DNA from: Pelodera strongyloides
Taxonomy: Eukaryota; Nematoda; Chromadorea; Rhabditida; Rhabditidae
Reading direction: 5' to 3'
DNA: 64,000 nucleotides
Assembly (NCBI GenBank): GCA_036852015.1
Contig: JAANDG010000211.1
Coordinates: forward strand, 1-64,000
The position numbers and the translations under genes are program-made. Positions 14,557 to 25,361 of this stretch are shown piece after piece. Every line of letters begins with the position of its first letter. Position 1 is the stretch's first letter. The notes under the pieces were generated by a model. It did not search any database. It saw nothing but the letters and a program-made list of their open reading frames with translations, and was not told the origin of the DNA.

Positions 14557-17500
14557 CCAGGCACAACACTATAAGTATCCGCATAACTCTCAATAGATCG
14601 CTTTCCTCGCGTCACCTGGTGTTCTGTGTGCTCAGGGTCACAATCATTGAGGGCATTGGACATGATAGTCGCATCAGCATGACCTTCTAGATTTCCATTT
14701 TGTGCTCGCATTACCGATCCTACCTCAATCTTTGCAGCAGCTTCATAGGTATCAATTTCTGCGAATGAAGAGGTATCTGTTATGCTAGTTGGTTGTTGCT
14801 GATGTATTGTCTCTTGCTTCACGACATACCCATCTAATGACTCTGAGATTCTAGAAGGCGAGGCACGGTCTGAAACAGCTTCCTCAACTGACGTTACAAC
14901 TCCTTCGGAAACGTCAGCGCGACGACTGTCCAATTCTTCCTCGTGCTCGAAATCGTAGACGTCTTGTCCGACATCCTCAAGAGTGTCGAAACTATCTCCA
15001 CCACGAAGTCGACGCATTCTTTCCTCGATGGTTGCACGATCTTCCGCTGCACCATCAGCATCCGATTTCTGAATATTTCAGATTAATATTGAAAATACAT
15101 ACATATTTTAATTCCTTGCCAATCTGCGATCAAAAATGGTTGGCAAGGACCCATGTTTCAGTAAATGTTGCATATATTGGCAACGCCTACCTTTTCCGTA
15201 TCGAACCTTGGATCGTATTTCAGTACATCCGCGGTTAATGCCATATGTTGCTCGTCAACCACAGTAGCTTGATCGTCCCAGAGTTCCTCTTCTTGGACGA
15301 AGCTGCTTGGCTGAAGTGAATTAGTGATGGCTTTCCTCACGTTTTTGCTTCATAGCCGCCTTTATAAGATCAATATTTAATGTTCTCTACTTTTATTCAC
15401 TGCATCAATCATTAACCAAATATATAAACACCTTCCTACCTGACTGCTTCCATCCGAGTGAGCGCTAGCCGTCATATTGTCGTGAATAATATCCCAACCG
15501 CCTTCAGAATTTGCAGATGACGATAAGGTAGATGGGGAATCTTAAAAAGTACGAAATTCAGATTGCTACTGAAATTCAAGGTGATAAAGCGTGATTTGTC
15601 TTTATGTAAGCGTGTGTGATCTTCAGTATCAACTTTGCGCGACAAAAAATATGTATTACCATAAGCCCCTTCCGCAACGCTAATACCTCGCGCAGCAATT
15701 GCTCCATTTTTGGAGGATTGTAGGAGCTGGCGATCAGTGACGATTTGTAGTGGTTCTAGAATTATTAAATTAGTTTGCAATTCAAAAGAGAAAGAAAATG
15801 TCTGGTAGATTCTGACGCTGTAATATGGGGAAGAATTTAGGGTTGTGGATTTCCTACCAGTTGTTTTGACAAGCGATGTTTCTTCAAGTTTAGGCGAATC
15901 CGACTCATAATCTTCAGGGCCAGGTGGGGCCGACACTAAATATATATTTTAAAGCTAGATAGCACCTGGTTTGTGAAGCGTATACTAGATAATTTACTTC
16001 CCATCTTACAACGATGCAATTTGCATACTATGAATGTCAAGATCACTGTTCATCTCTGGTCCTCAGGCGCGCAGCGCGCAAATGCGTAACCGCGTCCGCG
16101 GAAAAAGATTGCAAATTTGCATTGAAATTAGCAAACGAAACTTACTCGCATGCTTATCCAGATGATCATCAGGGCTGAGTGTGGTATGTTCGGCTCCAAT
16201 GTATTCAATCGATGAAGGAGACGGTGATTCCGATCTCTCATCATCAGATACAGCACGACACTGAAAATAAACAAAGAGAGATATCTAAAAGTAACATAAC
16301 AATTTCATTTTTGGCATCTGACCAGGAAGCTTATAATAGCCCACACATAAGGGTACATAGGACAAGAGCACCTAGGATCGTTTTCTAATGCTCTGGAATT
16401 TTTTCCAATGCACTAGATTTTGAAGCAATGGCCAAAAACGCTGACAGAAGTTTTATGTATGGTGCCAAGAAAATGTGAAACCCCAAACTACTGATTTAGT
16501 TACGGCATGTCCAAGTATGTGATTATGATTATCACTCGAGGATGGAAGATCAACAACATCCAGTGGTCAAAAAGGAACCCGGTGAATTTAGTAGATTAGC
16601 GAAACATTCCAAAATATTACTAACCAAGTAACGGAGAGCGTTGTAAGAGAGAAGAAAGACATATGGGCTTTACTAAAGAAACTAAGGTGTTTCAGCTACA
16701 ATGAGATGCCCCGCCAAACTGGCTGTTAAATTAGCTGCTAGCTGCTAAAGTTGGGGGAGCCTTCACCTAAGCAATACTTGGATTTTTTGCCGTGGTTTTT
16801 TTGTTTCATGTACGGTGGTTCCAATTAATTTTGGGCAAATGTAATAGACGACATAGACGATAGAAAGCCACAGAAAGCAACGTTCTACGTAACGACTCAA
16901 CAATATCATAGGTGCATGGGTCTTTCCTACAATTGAAGTTCTCTACTTCTAATACATATTCTACAAATTGTTCCCCTCAAATGTTAATAATGTCAGTAAG
17001 GTGGGGAGGTCTGTGCAACGTAACATACTTGGACATCACCCGACGATTCTTTGCTCGCCGTTTGTGCTTTCTTCTATAATGAACAGTGTTCAAAAGTGTA
17101 GCAACGTATTTTGTCATCATTTTTGACACCCTTCCTATCGATCGGATCGGTGCAAAACGTTTGTCCTCATTCATGACAAACTCTTCCTATTGATCGGATG
17201 GATACAAAAACTTGGTCATCATTCATGGCATATCCTTCTATTGTTCGGGTCGATGCAGAGATTTGTCAACATACATGACAAACCCTTCGATCCTCTCGAA
17301 ACAGCACGACGCTTTCCAGTGATAAGCATCTAAACCTGAAAATCAATAAAAGACAAAAATCAATACCTGACTAATCGATCGATAATCATCAGCTTCCGAA
17401 TAAGTTTCTTGTTCCAAGGGGTCATCCAAGGCAGCCGGTCCCACATGATAACTTTTACCACCTCGTGATAAATACACATTCAACGTCACCTCAGTAACTC

Positions 17501-20500
17501 GACGTCCAGGAATGTTGAAAGGATCCGTTTCTGAAAACAGATGAAATTTTTTTTTTGGAATTTACGGTAATTTCTAAGTCGTGGTAGAAAATGGTGGTCC
17601 CTCGTTTGTTTTCAACAGTAAATTATTGATTTGTGTCTGTAAATTTGCATATCTGAGCATCTTTCAATAGTTTGCGTGCCGCTGACTATAAGAAAACAAT
17701 ATGGTGGCAGCAGGAGGTTAAAATTAGATAACACAGAGAGTTGTATGTTGTTTTTCTAATTGCGCTGGCAGACAGATTCCCTCTTTTTATTTTTCATGCA
17801 TATTTTTATTATCGAAACTAGACGCGTCGAATAATTTGGCATTGATTTTTTGGGTTATATCTTTCCGGAATGTAAGGAGCACTAAGTGCAATTTTAGCCG
17901 TGTCCTATTCTCGGAGAGCATACATAGACAATGTTACCGCTACAGTTGAATTTAATTGGACCATGGTGAATTGGCCTCACGACAAAGTTCCATATATGTC
18001 AAAGGTTTCAGAATGGTTGAGACAAACTTTTCCCACATACTTGGTTAGTTTTTTTTTGCTATGTGATTTCAAAAAGTATAAGGAATTCTGTAGCAATATT
18101 TCATAAGTAACTCATGAAGGAGTTGTCAAAGCTAGTATTTTGCCTTATGATTTCAAAAGAATATAAGGTACTAGAACTTCCACCCGGACCGAGTATACAT
18201 ACCTGTCGGTATTTTGCCCTCCAAAAATGGATGAAGCGAAAAGAAGTACGGGTCCAAAATAAGCTACTTGACCCTCGGCCTGACGAATTTACCACATTCG
18301 ATTACCCAAAATGGCGTTAGTTCCCCCACTCTTAAAATGCTTCAAAACTTTTCACGAAATTTGGTAAAGCCGCTGCATTTTTCAATCTGTTTACGCCCAT
18401 CTATAAACCATGTTACATCGATTTGTTTTTGTTCTAAACTCCTATCCTTGCACCTGAACGGTCAAAAAATATGTAGAAAGAAGTCGTACCAATGGACTAG
18501 AAAAAAAACGCTTTTTCTTTCGGGATACTTCCTATTTCTCGCACTTCTCTGCACTCACATTCGATACTTCACTACAAAACCCAGGAAACACTGCTCTTTG
18601 AACTTCACCCCTCACTTTCCTCTTACCTTCCTCCAATGGGAGGCTTCTCCCGGTTTCGGGCCATCCAAATATATGTACCTCTGAACTCCAGAGTCATAGT
18701 ACTCAAAACAATCCTCCGTCTCCATTATGCCATCATATTCATAGTACTCAAAACTATCCTTCAACTCCATTATGCCATTTTATTTGTACCAACTAGATAA
18801 CAAGCAATAATCAGAAGCATTGAACAACTACATACCCATACGGTATCAGACAAGCGTGTATGTGCGTTTTATATTTTTAAGCAAATTGCAACTGTTCAGC
18901 GTAATAAATGTTCAGCAGCACAAATAATGTTGAGAAAAATATAAAAGTTGACAGACGAGGCACCACCACCCAAGAAAACTACGACCACGAAATAAAATAG
19001 TCGATTATCACTGATTTTGATTCTTTTCAGAGTTTTGGTCTTTACCAAAGGTGGTGGGAGCGTTGCTAGTAGACGGGTTCGTAGCGAGGTCCGTAGTCCC
19101 TGGAAAACGATTTTAATTTATTTGTTGTTCCTGGTTTTTTATGGGGTTTCCAAGTATGATGAAAATTTACAGCATTTTGGAATTACACGAGAATATTTTT
19201 TTAATTTTTCATATTATATATGCAAGTTTCGTGCAGAAATACTGTAGTATTGACAGAATAACACCGAATTTTGGGATACTTGGAAACCCCACTAAGTTTT
19301 TTTCTTGCAGAATCAAATGTTTTCAAATAACGGAGCTGGAAATCAATTCTGACAAGGAATGCTCTTTTATATTTCTACCAGTCGGCTCTCGCCGCCTGAG
19401 GCGACTTACATGGAAATATGATTGGTTTAGCATGGACATACTTATATACAAAGCTTCAAACGTATCAGAAGAAATTCACATAATACTAAACAATTGCATA
19501 TGCATACTTCGATACTGAGCTGCGAAACTCTTTTTATACCCGAGTACGAAATTTGCATTTCCGTAACGCACATCGGTATGCAAATTAGGCTACAGTTACT
19601 CTTTTATATAATCTTATTGTTTGTACATGAACTTCTAGCTCTTCGTCGGGGATTAGCGTAAATATTTGCTGTAACGGTTTATGTGTATTTATGATAATCA
19701 ACAAGTATCATGTGCCTAAATTGTTCGGTATAAGCTCTACGCTCAAAGCCAAATGAAAATAACACCTGTAAACTCACATGCATATTCAGTGAAGACAGTT
19801 TTATCCTTTCCAACAACAGTTTGGGAAACGGTGCCGCCCGCATCGCCTCCTAAAAATGGATTTGAAGTGGTATGGCACGTGGTTTTAAAATATGTATACT
19901 GATGAACGGAATTCCCATGTATTATATGCAAATTTGTGTGCGGCATAGGCACACAGTCGAACGCAGGTTGCACATAGAAATGATGCAACTGTGTATTGAC
20001 GATGATTACCTTCTTGTTGCTCCTCCGCCTTCGTGAAGCCTCTAGTCTTGACAACCACAACTAAAAAGAAAAGCATGAGATAAACAAAAACAACATGTTT
20101 GAAGATATCTATACAAAACCAAATTTATCAAACAGATGTTAATAGTTGAAATATTCTACAGAAGTCCTTGTTTGCTACTTCTGTCTTGCTTAAATTTAAA
20201 GGAAAGGACAAAAATCAATAAAATAAATCAATAAAACATACTTTCGCCCTCGAGGTCGTCGATGACTGGCTTTTGATTGCTGAAGCTAGAATCAGCTGAA
20301 ATAATTAATGTAAAAAATGTATGTGACATCTTTCATGGTGTATTCTTCTACATATGCCTGAGACCCTCAGCGTGCATGTTACGTCGCATGAACTTGATAT
20401 TGCCATTAGTGCTTTGTCCAATGTTTTCTGATATGAATATGAAAGTAAAGTAAAAAAAATTACCCTTGGCCTTCTCGTCAGTGGATTTTCCGCCCAGAAA

Positions 20501-23500
20501 ACCGCCAACTGAAAAAGTATTATTATTTTTTAGCTTTGGGGCATGGAATAATGACTATAAACTAAAAGGGCTAAATGCAGCATACACACTACGTATGTCC
20601 ATAAAATCACTAATACAATATATATTTTAATATTTATTTACCGAATCCGCCCAAGCCCTTGGTAAGGTGATCGAGTTGTTCTTGTGTGACAATAGCCGCG
20701 CCCTCGGCTTTGTCTTTGGTGGTTTGTGCTGAAATCAAGTATTTAAAGTGGTATGACAGCCGGGTGTGGAACCTTGCCAACTACATTCCCATATATTTGT
20801 GTTCCATTCTATTCAATACCAAAGACGTCCAAAGGAAAGTCACCGTCAATTCATAAAAAAATATCGATTGGAAAACGTGAACCGTAACGCAACCGCAACG
20901 CACCTGCAACACCGGCACCTTCCTTTACTGTTTGTCCGCCATGTGCAGCGCCCTCCTGCAGCTTGCCGGCCATGTCAGTAACGACTCCCAATACGTCCGT
21001 GAAGAAGTCGTCACCTTTTGATGTTTCAGCTGGAAACATTAAATTGTGAGTATGTATAGGCCGAGACATTAGTAGACTTTTCCGGATAACTGTGTTAGAA
21101 CGCTGGTGCTCCGATCATACTCATTTAATCAATAGTAAATCAATATGAAATCAATTTCTTAGAAGATTATGCGCTGTTTGCAGATGACAAATAGCTCTGG
21201 TTGGGCCCAGATGTAGTATTTCCACCGACGGTATTACTCAAAGTTGTTACGGACTCGTGTAACAAAGATTAAGCAACGGGCTAGCGAATGGCCCCAAAAA
21301 TCAAAATAAACCTACCTTTCTGATCCTTGAGCCCTTCGCCGCCCGCGGTGGGAACTCGGATCTTTCCGCCTTGTGAATCCAGAACTTGCACTGAAAAATT
21401 ATGAAAATTATACGACGACTTAGTTCTTGACACTGATATTTAAAGCATGGAATAATTTTCCACGGATACCCTAAGCCTAAGCTAGCTTTAAACATGTAAC
21501 CCACTTGGCTCTTCGATGTCGTCATGTCCCGAAACTTGTGCTAAAATGTAAAATTATTCAAAATGGAAAATGAATATCATATACGAACTGGTGAAAACAA
21601 GATCAGCAATCAGAATTCGGAAACTGGGAAACAGTAGAGTGTAAAAAAAGTAGGAAATACCTTTAGCGTTTTCGTCAGTCGATTTTCCGCCCAGAAAACC
21701 GGCAACTGAAAACAAATCACATTAACAGTAGACCAGCAGAGCATTAAAAGTAGAACGCAAACAATCAGTTCTTAACTATATTTCAGAAATCCGAAAGTCA
21801 AAACTGTTTACCGAGTCCGCCCAGACTCTTGGTTACATTATCGATTTGTTCCTGTGTAGCAATTGACGCGTCGTTGGCCGTATCCTTTGTCGTTTGCGCT
21901 AAAGCAATTAGCGGTAATTAGCGGGTAACTTGCCATCAAGCCTTCAAGGGGTGACGTGCAAATGCTAATTCACATCAATGCATATGTGTGATTTTTTTGT
22001 GCATACTTCGGTAACACATCGACTTAAATATCGATCAATACACGTGCATCGCAACGCACCCGCATCGCAACCGCAACGCAACCCAACTCACCTGCTGTTC
22101 CGGCACCTTCTTTGATTGTCTGGCCGCCATGTGCAGCGCCCTCCTGCAACTTGCCGGCAACGTCGGTTACGACTCCCAATACGCCCGTAAGGAAGTCGCC
22201 ACCCGTTGATGATTCAGCGCTGGCTAAAAGTGGCCTATTTGCAAAATTTTAATTTACACGGTTCTTCAGCTGCAAGGATCCATAGCGAGCAAATTAAAGA
22301 CAGAAACTGAGCCTTCAACCTAGTTATGTATGAGAACAGCGACGGTGTATATCTTTCGTGTTGCATTGATTTATTTACATAAAAAAATAAAATATGTTAA
22401 TATCGATTAACCTTTCTGTTCCCTGATCCCTTCGCCGCCCGCGGAGGGCACCTGGATCTTTCCGCCTTTCGAATCGAGCATTTGCACTAAACAAATTGAA
22501 ATAAGTTTGTTTCGCAGCTGTCCTTCTTGTTTTCCAGGTAATCCCTCAGACGTAGATACCTATGTTATGCCTAAGTTAGCTTACAAAAGCGAGTAGATTG
22601 TCAAGTCTATACTGCACATACACGTATATCCCACGTATATTCAAAGTATATATTCAAAGGTGTTCTACCGCGTGCCGTTACAGAATTCCACATAATTTAC
22701 ATATTATACATCGAATTATTCATTTTATATGACACCTTCACAAACCATGCATCATACCGCTTTGCAATACCATACCTAGCGTATGGAGAAGAAAATTAAA
22801 TCAAATTAACATACTCGGTTCCTCAACATCGTGTTGTTGTGTGAAACCGCCCACTGAAATGAATTTGTTATTTTTTACAGTTTTCTAACTCATCGTGGTA
22901 AGCGTTCCGTGCTTTAGGAGCGAAAAGATTAGAGGAAACATCATCAAGTGAAAAGATTAAGTACTCGATAGCTACGTAATAATGTTAAGGTTACTTTAAT
23001 CAAGCCTCAAGCCTATAACTGTGCCTAGCCATTATGCCCACATTTAGGTTAGCTCTATGCCTATGCCTATATTTTATTACCGCTTGTTAAAAGGCCATAT
23101 GAGTCATGTTCCTCAAACTCGATATCTTTCCTTGTGGAATTTTCTAAAGCGTCGTAAAATCATTGTGGATATCATATTGTGAATTGTATGATATACTCAT
23201 ACATCAGGCAGATATACTTCAACAGAGAGATCATACAAATTCATTGAAGCAATGTTGTACCTACTTTGCTAAATTTGCATACGATACGCAAATCCTATGT
23301 ATCCTATGTAAATTTGGTGCCGGAAGCTTCGGACGGGCACCAAAAATTAGCATAGGATACATAGGAAATACGTATCATATGCAAATTTCCCTAAGGCATG
23401 TACAATAATGCTTGTGGTGTAATCCAATAATCGTGTGCTTATATGGGAGCATGCAAATTAAATAGACGATCACGTTAGCCAGGCAAAGTGTATAAAGTAT

Positions 23501-24518
23501 AAACTACACAGACCCGCACACAACTACAAACTACAAAGATCACAGATCACCGCACACGTGCACACCCCTTACCGGTCTTCTGCGTGCCGGCACCTAATGA
23601 TTCGGAAACGCACTTCGCCGCACCAACAATTCCCGTAAGCAAATCGACACCTCCGCCCGAGGTCTGATCTATAGCGTGGATCCGGGTAGGTTACGGTATT
23701 TTATTGAGTGCTCCCAAATATGGTAAGGGTCACACCATTGCGATGGAATAAGCATTAATTTTGCAAAAAAAAGGTGTTGACCAGGGAAAAACCCATAAGC
23801 ACAATGGATGGTTGGTGGAAATGAGGCCAGTTTCACCAACATTTACGTTGCCTGCGTCTCTGCGTTTTCCGTGCTATTTCGTAGAGCTTGGAAGGTCGGT
23901 GCGCGCGGAAATGTTGGTGATACCGGACTCTGTGGATTTCAGAATATCGATTAGTAAACTGATCCGTAATCAATCGATACCTGCTTGGGGCGCTTGTTTC
24001 GGGTGAGTTATGGATGAACCGGGCTGACTCGGGTCAGCAGTTCCGGTTTGCGCCCTCTGTTGCTCGTCTGCACTGACGATGTCCGAGACGGCCTTGGAGG
24101 CTGAACAGAGAAAATCAATAGTTTAAAATCAATCGATACTCTAAAGTTTAAAGCGAAATACCGGCCGGTTTTTGAAATGCAGCGTGGATAACTGAATTCG
24201 TAAGTAATTATGCTAGCTACTCGAATTTTTATATGTTCATTTGCATAAGCTGCGTAAGAATGCTGGTGTACCCGACGTGTTTCAAAAACCGGCCGGTATT
24301 CCGCTTTAAAACAACGTCCGGGTGACTTACTAAGGTGTGAGGACATATAGTCCACTCGTTGACATTTTTTCTGCAGCGTACCATTCCATGCTAAGTTGGC
24401 ACATAATGGAACATATAACATATGAGCATGGTGCTGTAAACAGCATGCTTCATAGGACACGTCATTACCGCTTTATAAATGATATAATAATCTTACCCTT
24501 CTCGAAGAAGTTGAACAT
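1..24518 (-). CDS. Giant multi-exon repeat protein gene (3' end outside window)
   Basis: I reconstructed 23 exons from splice consensus and reading phase: 24497-24518, 23981-24100, 23573-23668, 22815-22853, 22412-22486, 22092-22223, 21812-21898, 21661-21705, 21505-21540, 21316-21390, 20904-21029, 20642-20728, 20464-20508, 20242-20295, 20010-20060, 19766-19849, 17367-17530, 16146-16260, 15858-15935, 15660-15755, 15440-15540, 15191-15310, and 15068 to beyond 1. The first 22 total 1848 nt, exactly 616 codons, with no internal stop. The product begins MFNFFEKASKAVSD and has no signal peptide. It continues as Gly/Ser/Thr/Glu-rich, probably unstructured sequence without a recognised catalytic domain, then enters thousands of residues of acidic 37-residue repeats. 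I do not recognise the family. The Pro/Glu/Val/Lys-rich repeat suggests an elastic or spacer protein of muscle or epidermis, which is inference. The exon chain is well supported; the function is not. Confidence 0.8.
14557..15068 (-). CDS. Giant exon 23, unique N-terminal part
   Basis: The exon opens after a TATTCAG acceptor at 15069 in phase 0. It encodes about 170 non-repetitive residues, including ATIEERMRRLRGGDSFDTLE and VYDFEHEEELDSRRADVSEG, before the tandem repeat begins with APTEESIETVEAVHATEE. The basic cluster RMRRLR and the later RGKRS are the only strongly basic spots in an otherwise acidic protein. Confidence 0.8.
15191..15935 (-). CDS. Giant gene exons 19-22
   Basis: The exons are 15858-15935, 15660-15755, 15440-15540 and 15191-15310, with phases 1/1, 1/1, 1/0 and 0/0. 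They encode in turn MSAPPGPEDYESDSPKLEE, EPLQIVTDRQLLQSSKNG, a Ser-rich stretch with GGWDIIHDNMTASAHSDG, and PSSFVQEEELWDDQATVVDE. All have AG/GT borders and join in frame to the giant exon. No domain is recognised; the composition is acidic with scattered aromatic residues. Confidence 0.7.
16146..16260 (-). CDS. Giant gene exon 18
   Basis: This 115-bp exon (phase 0 in, phase 1 out) has acceptor TTTTCAG and donor GTAAGT. It encodes a Ser/Asp/Glu-rich stretch containing DDERSESPSPSSIEYIGAEH. The cluster of Ser-Pro sites suggests a phosphorylated, disordered linker, which is inference from composition. Confidence 0.7.
17111..17294. repeat. Degenerate 50-52-bp tandem repeat in intron 17
   Basis: About 3.6 diverged copies carry the shared words GTCATCATTCATG, CTTCCTAT and GATCGGAT. 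The repeat lies within the roughly 1.1-kb intron between exons 17 and 18. The rest of that intron (16261-17110) shows nothing recognisable. Confidence 0.6.
17367..17530 (-). CDS. Giant gene exon 17
   Basis: This 164-bp exon (phase 1 in, phase 0 out) has acceptor TTTTCAG and donor GTATTG. It encodes ETDPFNIPGRRVTEVTLNVY followed by LSRGGKSYHVGPAALDD and an acidic tail. This is the most folded-looking segment of the unique N-terminal region, with alternating hydrophobic residues, and is the best segment for a remote-homology search. Confidence 0.7.
17531..19765 (-). other. Largest intron of the giant gene
   Basis: This 2.2-kb intron separates exons 16 and 17. It contains one 151-bp inverted-repeat element (19142-19292) and otherwise no coding stretch that I can connect to the flanking phases. 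Several short open frames around 17.9-18.7 kb have no splice or codon support. Confidence 0.5.
19142..19292. mobile_element. MITE family F, copy 1
   Basis: Its ends are the perfect inverted repeat TGGGGTTTCCAAGTAT / ATACTTGGAAACCCCA. A second, inverted copy lies at 58713-58867 and matches along nearly its whole length when reverse-complemented. No coding capacity is seen. Confidence 0.8.
19766..20060 (-). CDS. Giant gene exons 15-16
   Basis: Exon 15 (20010-20060, 51 bp) encodes IVVVKTRGFTKAEEQQE. Exon 16 (19766-19849, 84 bp) encodes GGDAGGTVSQTVVGKDKT and then VFTEYACEFT. Exon 16 has two possible donors. A GTGAGT at 19777 would create a stop at the next junction, whereas the GTGTTA at 19765 keeps the frame into exon 17, so I chose the latter. 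Alternative donor use here could yield a short isoform. Confidence 0.65.
20242..21390 (-). CDS. Exon cassette copy 2 (exons 10-14)
   Basis: The exons lie at 21316-21390, 20904-21029, 20642-20728, 20464-20508 and 20242-20295, all phase 1/1. Exons of 75, 87 and 45 bp match copy 1 in length exactly. Peptides include MQVLDSQGGKIRVPTAGGEG, VVTDMAGKLQEGAAHGGQTV, AQTTKDKAEGAAIVTQEQLD and VGGFLGGKSTDEKAK. The fifth exon (ADSSFSNQKPVIDDLEGE) is diverged from its positional partner, exon 9. Intron sequence just downstream of exons 6 and 11 shares an ACCGCAACGCA-type motif, so introns as well as exons were duplicated. Confidence 0.8.
21505..22486 (-). CDS. Exon cassette copy 1 (exons 5-9)
   Basis: Five exons of 75, 132, 87, 45 and 36 bp lie at 22412-22486, 22092-22223, 21812-21898, 21661-21705 and 21505-21540. 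All are phase 1/1. Their key peptides are MQMLDSKGGKIQVPSAGGEG, TGGDFLTGVLGVVTDVAGKL, AQTTKDTANDASIATQEQID, VAGFLGGKSTDENAK and AQVSGHDDIEEP. Each of the first four has an obvious counterpart in the same order in copy 2, about 1.1-1.2 kb downstream. The segment is glycine-rich and weakly amphipathic, and no known domain is recognised. Confidence 0.8.
22650..22780. repeat. Decayed inverted-repeat element in intron 4
   Basis: An AT-rich stretch ends in ACAAACCATGCATCATACCGC. This resembles the right end of the family B elements, but a matching left end is not clear. Confidence 0.3.
22815..22853 (-). CDS. Giant gene exon 4 (13 codons)
   Basis: This is a 39-bp microexon of phase 1/1 with acceptor ATTTCAG and donor GTATGT. 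It encodes VGGFTQQHDVEEP. It resembles a fusion of the start of exon 8 or 13 (V-x-G-F) with the end of exon 9 (DDIEEP). It is too short to be found as an open reading frame and is supported by phase and by similarity to exon 9. Confidence 0.65.
23262..23395. mobile_element. Palindromic element, family C, copy in intron 3
   Basis: The arms read AAATTTGCATACGATACGC... and ...GTATCATATGCAAATTT around a small centre (GCCGGAAGCTTCGGACGGGC). The words CCTATGTATCCTATG and CATAGGATACATAGG are shared with the copies at 41.7 and 46.2 kb. It is predicted to form a long hairpin. Confidence 0.75.
23573..23668 (-). CDS. Giant gene exon 3, diverged cassette-like exon
   Basis: This is a 96-bp phase 1/1 exon with acceptor CTATAG and donor GTAAGG. 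It encodes DQTSGGGVDLLTGIVGAA and then a Ser/Gly/Thr tail. The core TSGGGVDLLTGIVG resembles STGGDFLTGVLGVV in exon 6 and SKGDDFFTDVLGVV in exon 11, so exons 3-4 look like an older, degenerate copy of the exon cassette that follows. Confidence 0.75.
23981..24100 (-). CDS. Giant gene exon 2
   Basis: This is a 120-bp exon with phase 1 at both ends, flanked by CTGTTCAG and GTATCG. It encodes a polar Ser/Gln/Pro-rich stretch including SKAVSDIVSADEQQRAQ. No domain is recognised. Confidence 0.7.
24148..24309. mobile_element. TTAA MITE family A, in intron 1
   Basis: It is bounded by TTAA, with near-perfect termini AGCGAAATACCGGCCGGTTT and the reverse complement at the right end. The interior holds CATTTGCATAAGCTGC and a GAATGCTGG word found in other family members. 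It is non-coding. Confidence 0.85.
24497..24518 (-). CDS. Giant gene exon 1 (start codon)
   Basis: This exon encodes MFNFFEK plus the first base of the next codon and ends in the strong donor GGGTAAG. I chose this ATG because it gives a phase-1 junction that exactly matches exon 2, and because an acceptor-like TTTTCAG lies about 100 nt upstream. Intron 1 is about 396 bp, of which 162 bp is a TTAA inverted-repeat element at 24148-24309. Confidence 0.65.
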
Positions 24519-24615
24519 CTCGTATGTGTTCTTTCTATGTGTTGTTTCCTTTGTTGGTGCGGCTAGCGGATGCTCGTCTAGCACCGCCGACCGTTCGGGA
24601 TTTTAAGATGTTAAA
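24519..24615 (-). promoter_or_regulatory. 5' UTR and acceptor-like site of the giant gene
   Basis: Upstream of the ATG at 24518 the minus strand reads a TTTTCAG acceptor at about 24616-24622, followed by a 97-nt leader. In a nematode this is the expected form of a spliced-leader trans-splice site. It could equally be a cis acceptor from an upstream non-coding exon. A TTAA inverted-repeat element starts 38 bp further upstream, at 24654. Confidence 0.4.
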
Positions 24616-24653
24616 CTGAAAATAATGTAACTTTTAACGACCTCAAAAAAATA

Positions 24654-24828
24654 TTAAAGCGTTATGACACGTGGTTTGCAAAGCACATTGTAAAACTGCA
24701 CTTCCATGTATTGCATGTAAACTTCTTCAATTCTATGGCACATAATGACACACTTTGCATACAATGCATGGCAGGAAATTGCCGTTGTTCGGCGTACATT
24801 TCACAAACCACGGACAATACCGCTTTAA
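24654..24828. mobile_element. TTAA MITE family B, upstream of the giant gene
   Basis: It starts TTAAAGCGTTATGACACGTG and ends ACCGCTTTAA. It lies 38 bp upstream of the presumed 5' leader of the giant gene, so it could overlap or supply promoter sequence. No such role is shown. Confidence 0.75.
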
Positions 24829-25361
24829 ATCACGGATAGACACGGAAACAAGTCGCGAAATCAGGCACAAAGTGTCAAAATTTTCAGAAAATATCACAGT
24901 AAATTTAAAAAAAGATTTTAAATACGAAGATACAACATGAACGACAAAATATTCTCAACAAAAGTACATAGGATCAATAATTTGCCGGTTCAGAATTTGC
25001 CGGGCGACTGGCAAAAACAACATTTTCGATGGAAAAGGGGGTGAGCCGGCCCAGCCCGTCTCATTTTCACTAGTTGATCCAGCAGGGTAAAGAGGAAACC
25101 AATTCGAGTTTGAGAGCGGGTAAACATACGAAACATAAAAGAAAGCAAACATATATCAAAAGAGTAATCTACACTTACAGTATTATATGAGATGTCATAA
25201 GACCAATACTATCTGATATCAAGTGACGCTGATCTGTTTCTATTCATTTCTATTCTCTACATTCAAAATTTGAGAATTGCGTTCAATGGATATGTATATT
25301 CATGTGCCACGTTTTGTTAGTTTACACATTCCTATGATTTATGCACTTTGACAGTGCACTT

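Noticed and set aside
593..14593. Minus-strand Arg/Ser/Leu/Pro-rich frames (LLPRSPSRRSKQSMSPRR type) that look like SR-protein sequence
   Set aside because: They are the alternative frame of the same repeat. They dominate the list only where 1-bp indels break the real frame.
289..14690. Very long + strand open frames (up to 882 codons) across the array
   Set aside because: The 111-bp unit is stop-free in several frames, so long antisense frames are automatic. Only the minus frame joins in phase to 22 spliced exons and a start codon.
23761..24006. 81-codon + strand frame overlapping exon 2 of the giant gene
   Set aside because: It has no splice or start context and overlaps a better-supported exon on the other strand.
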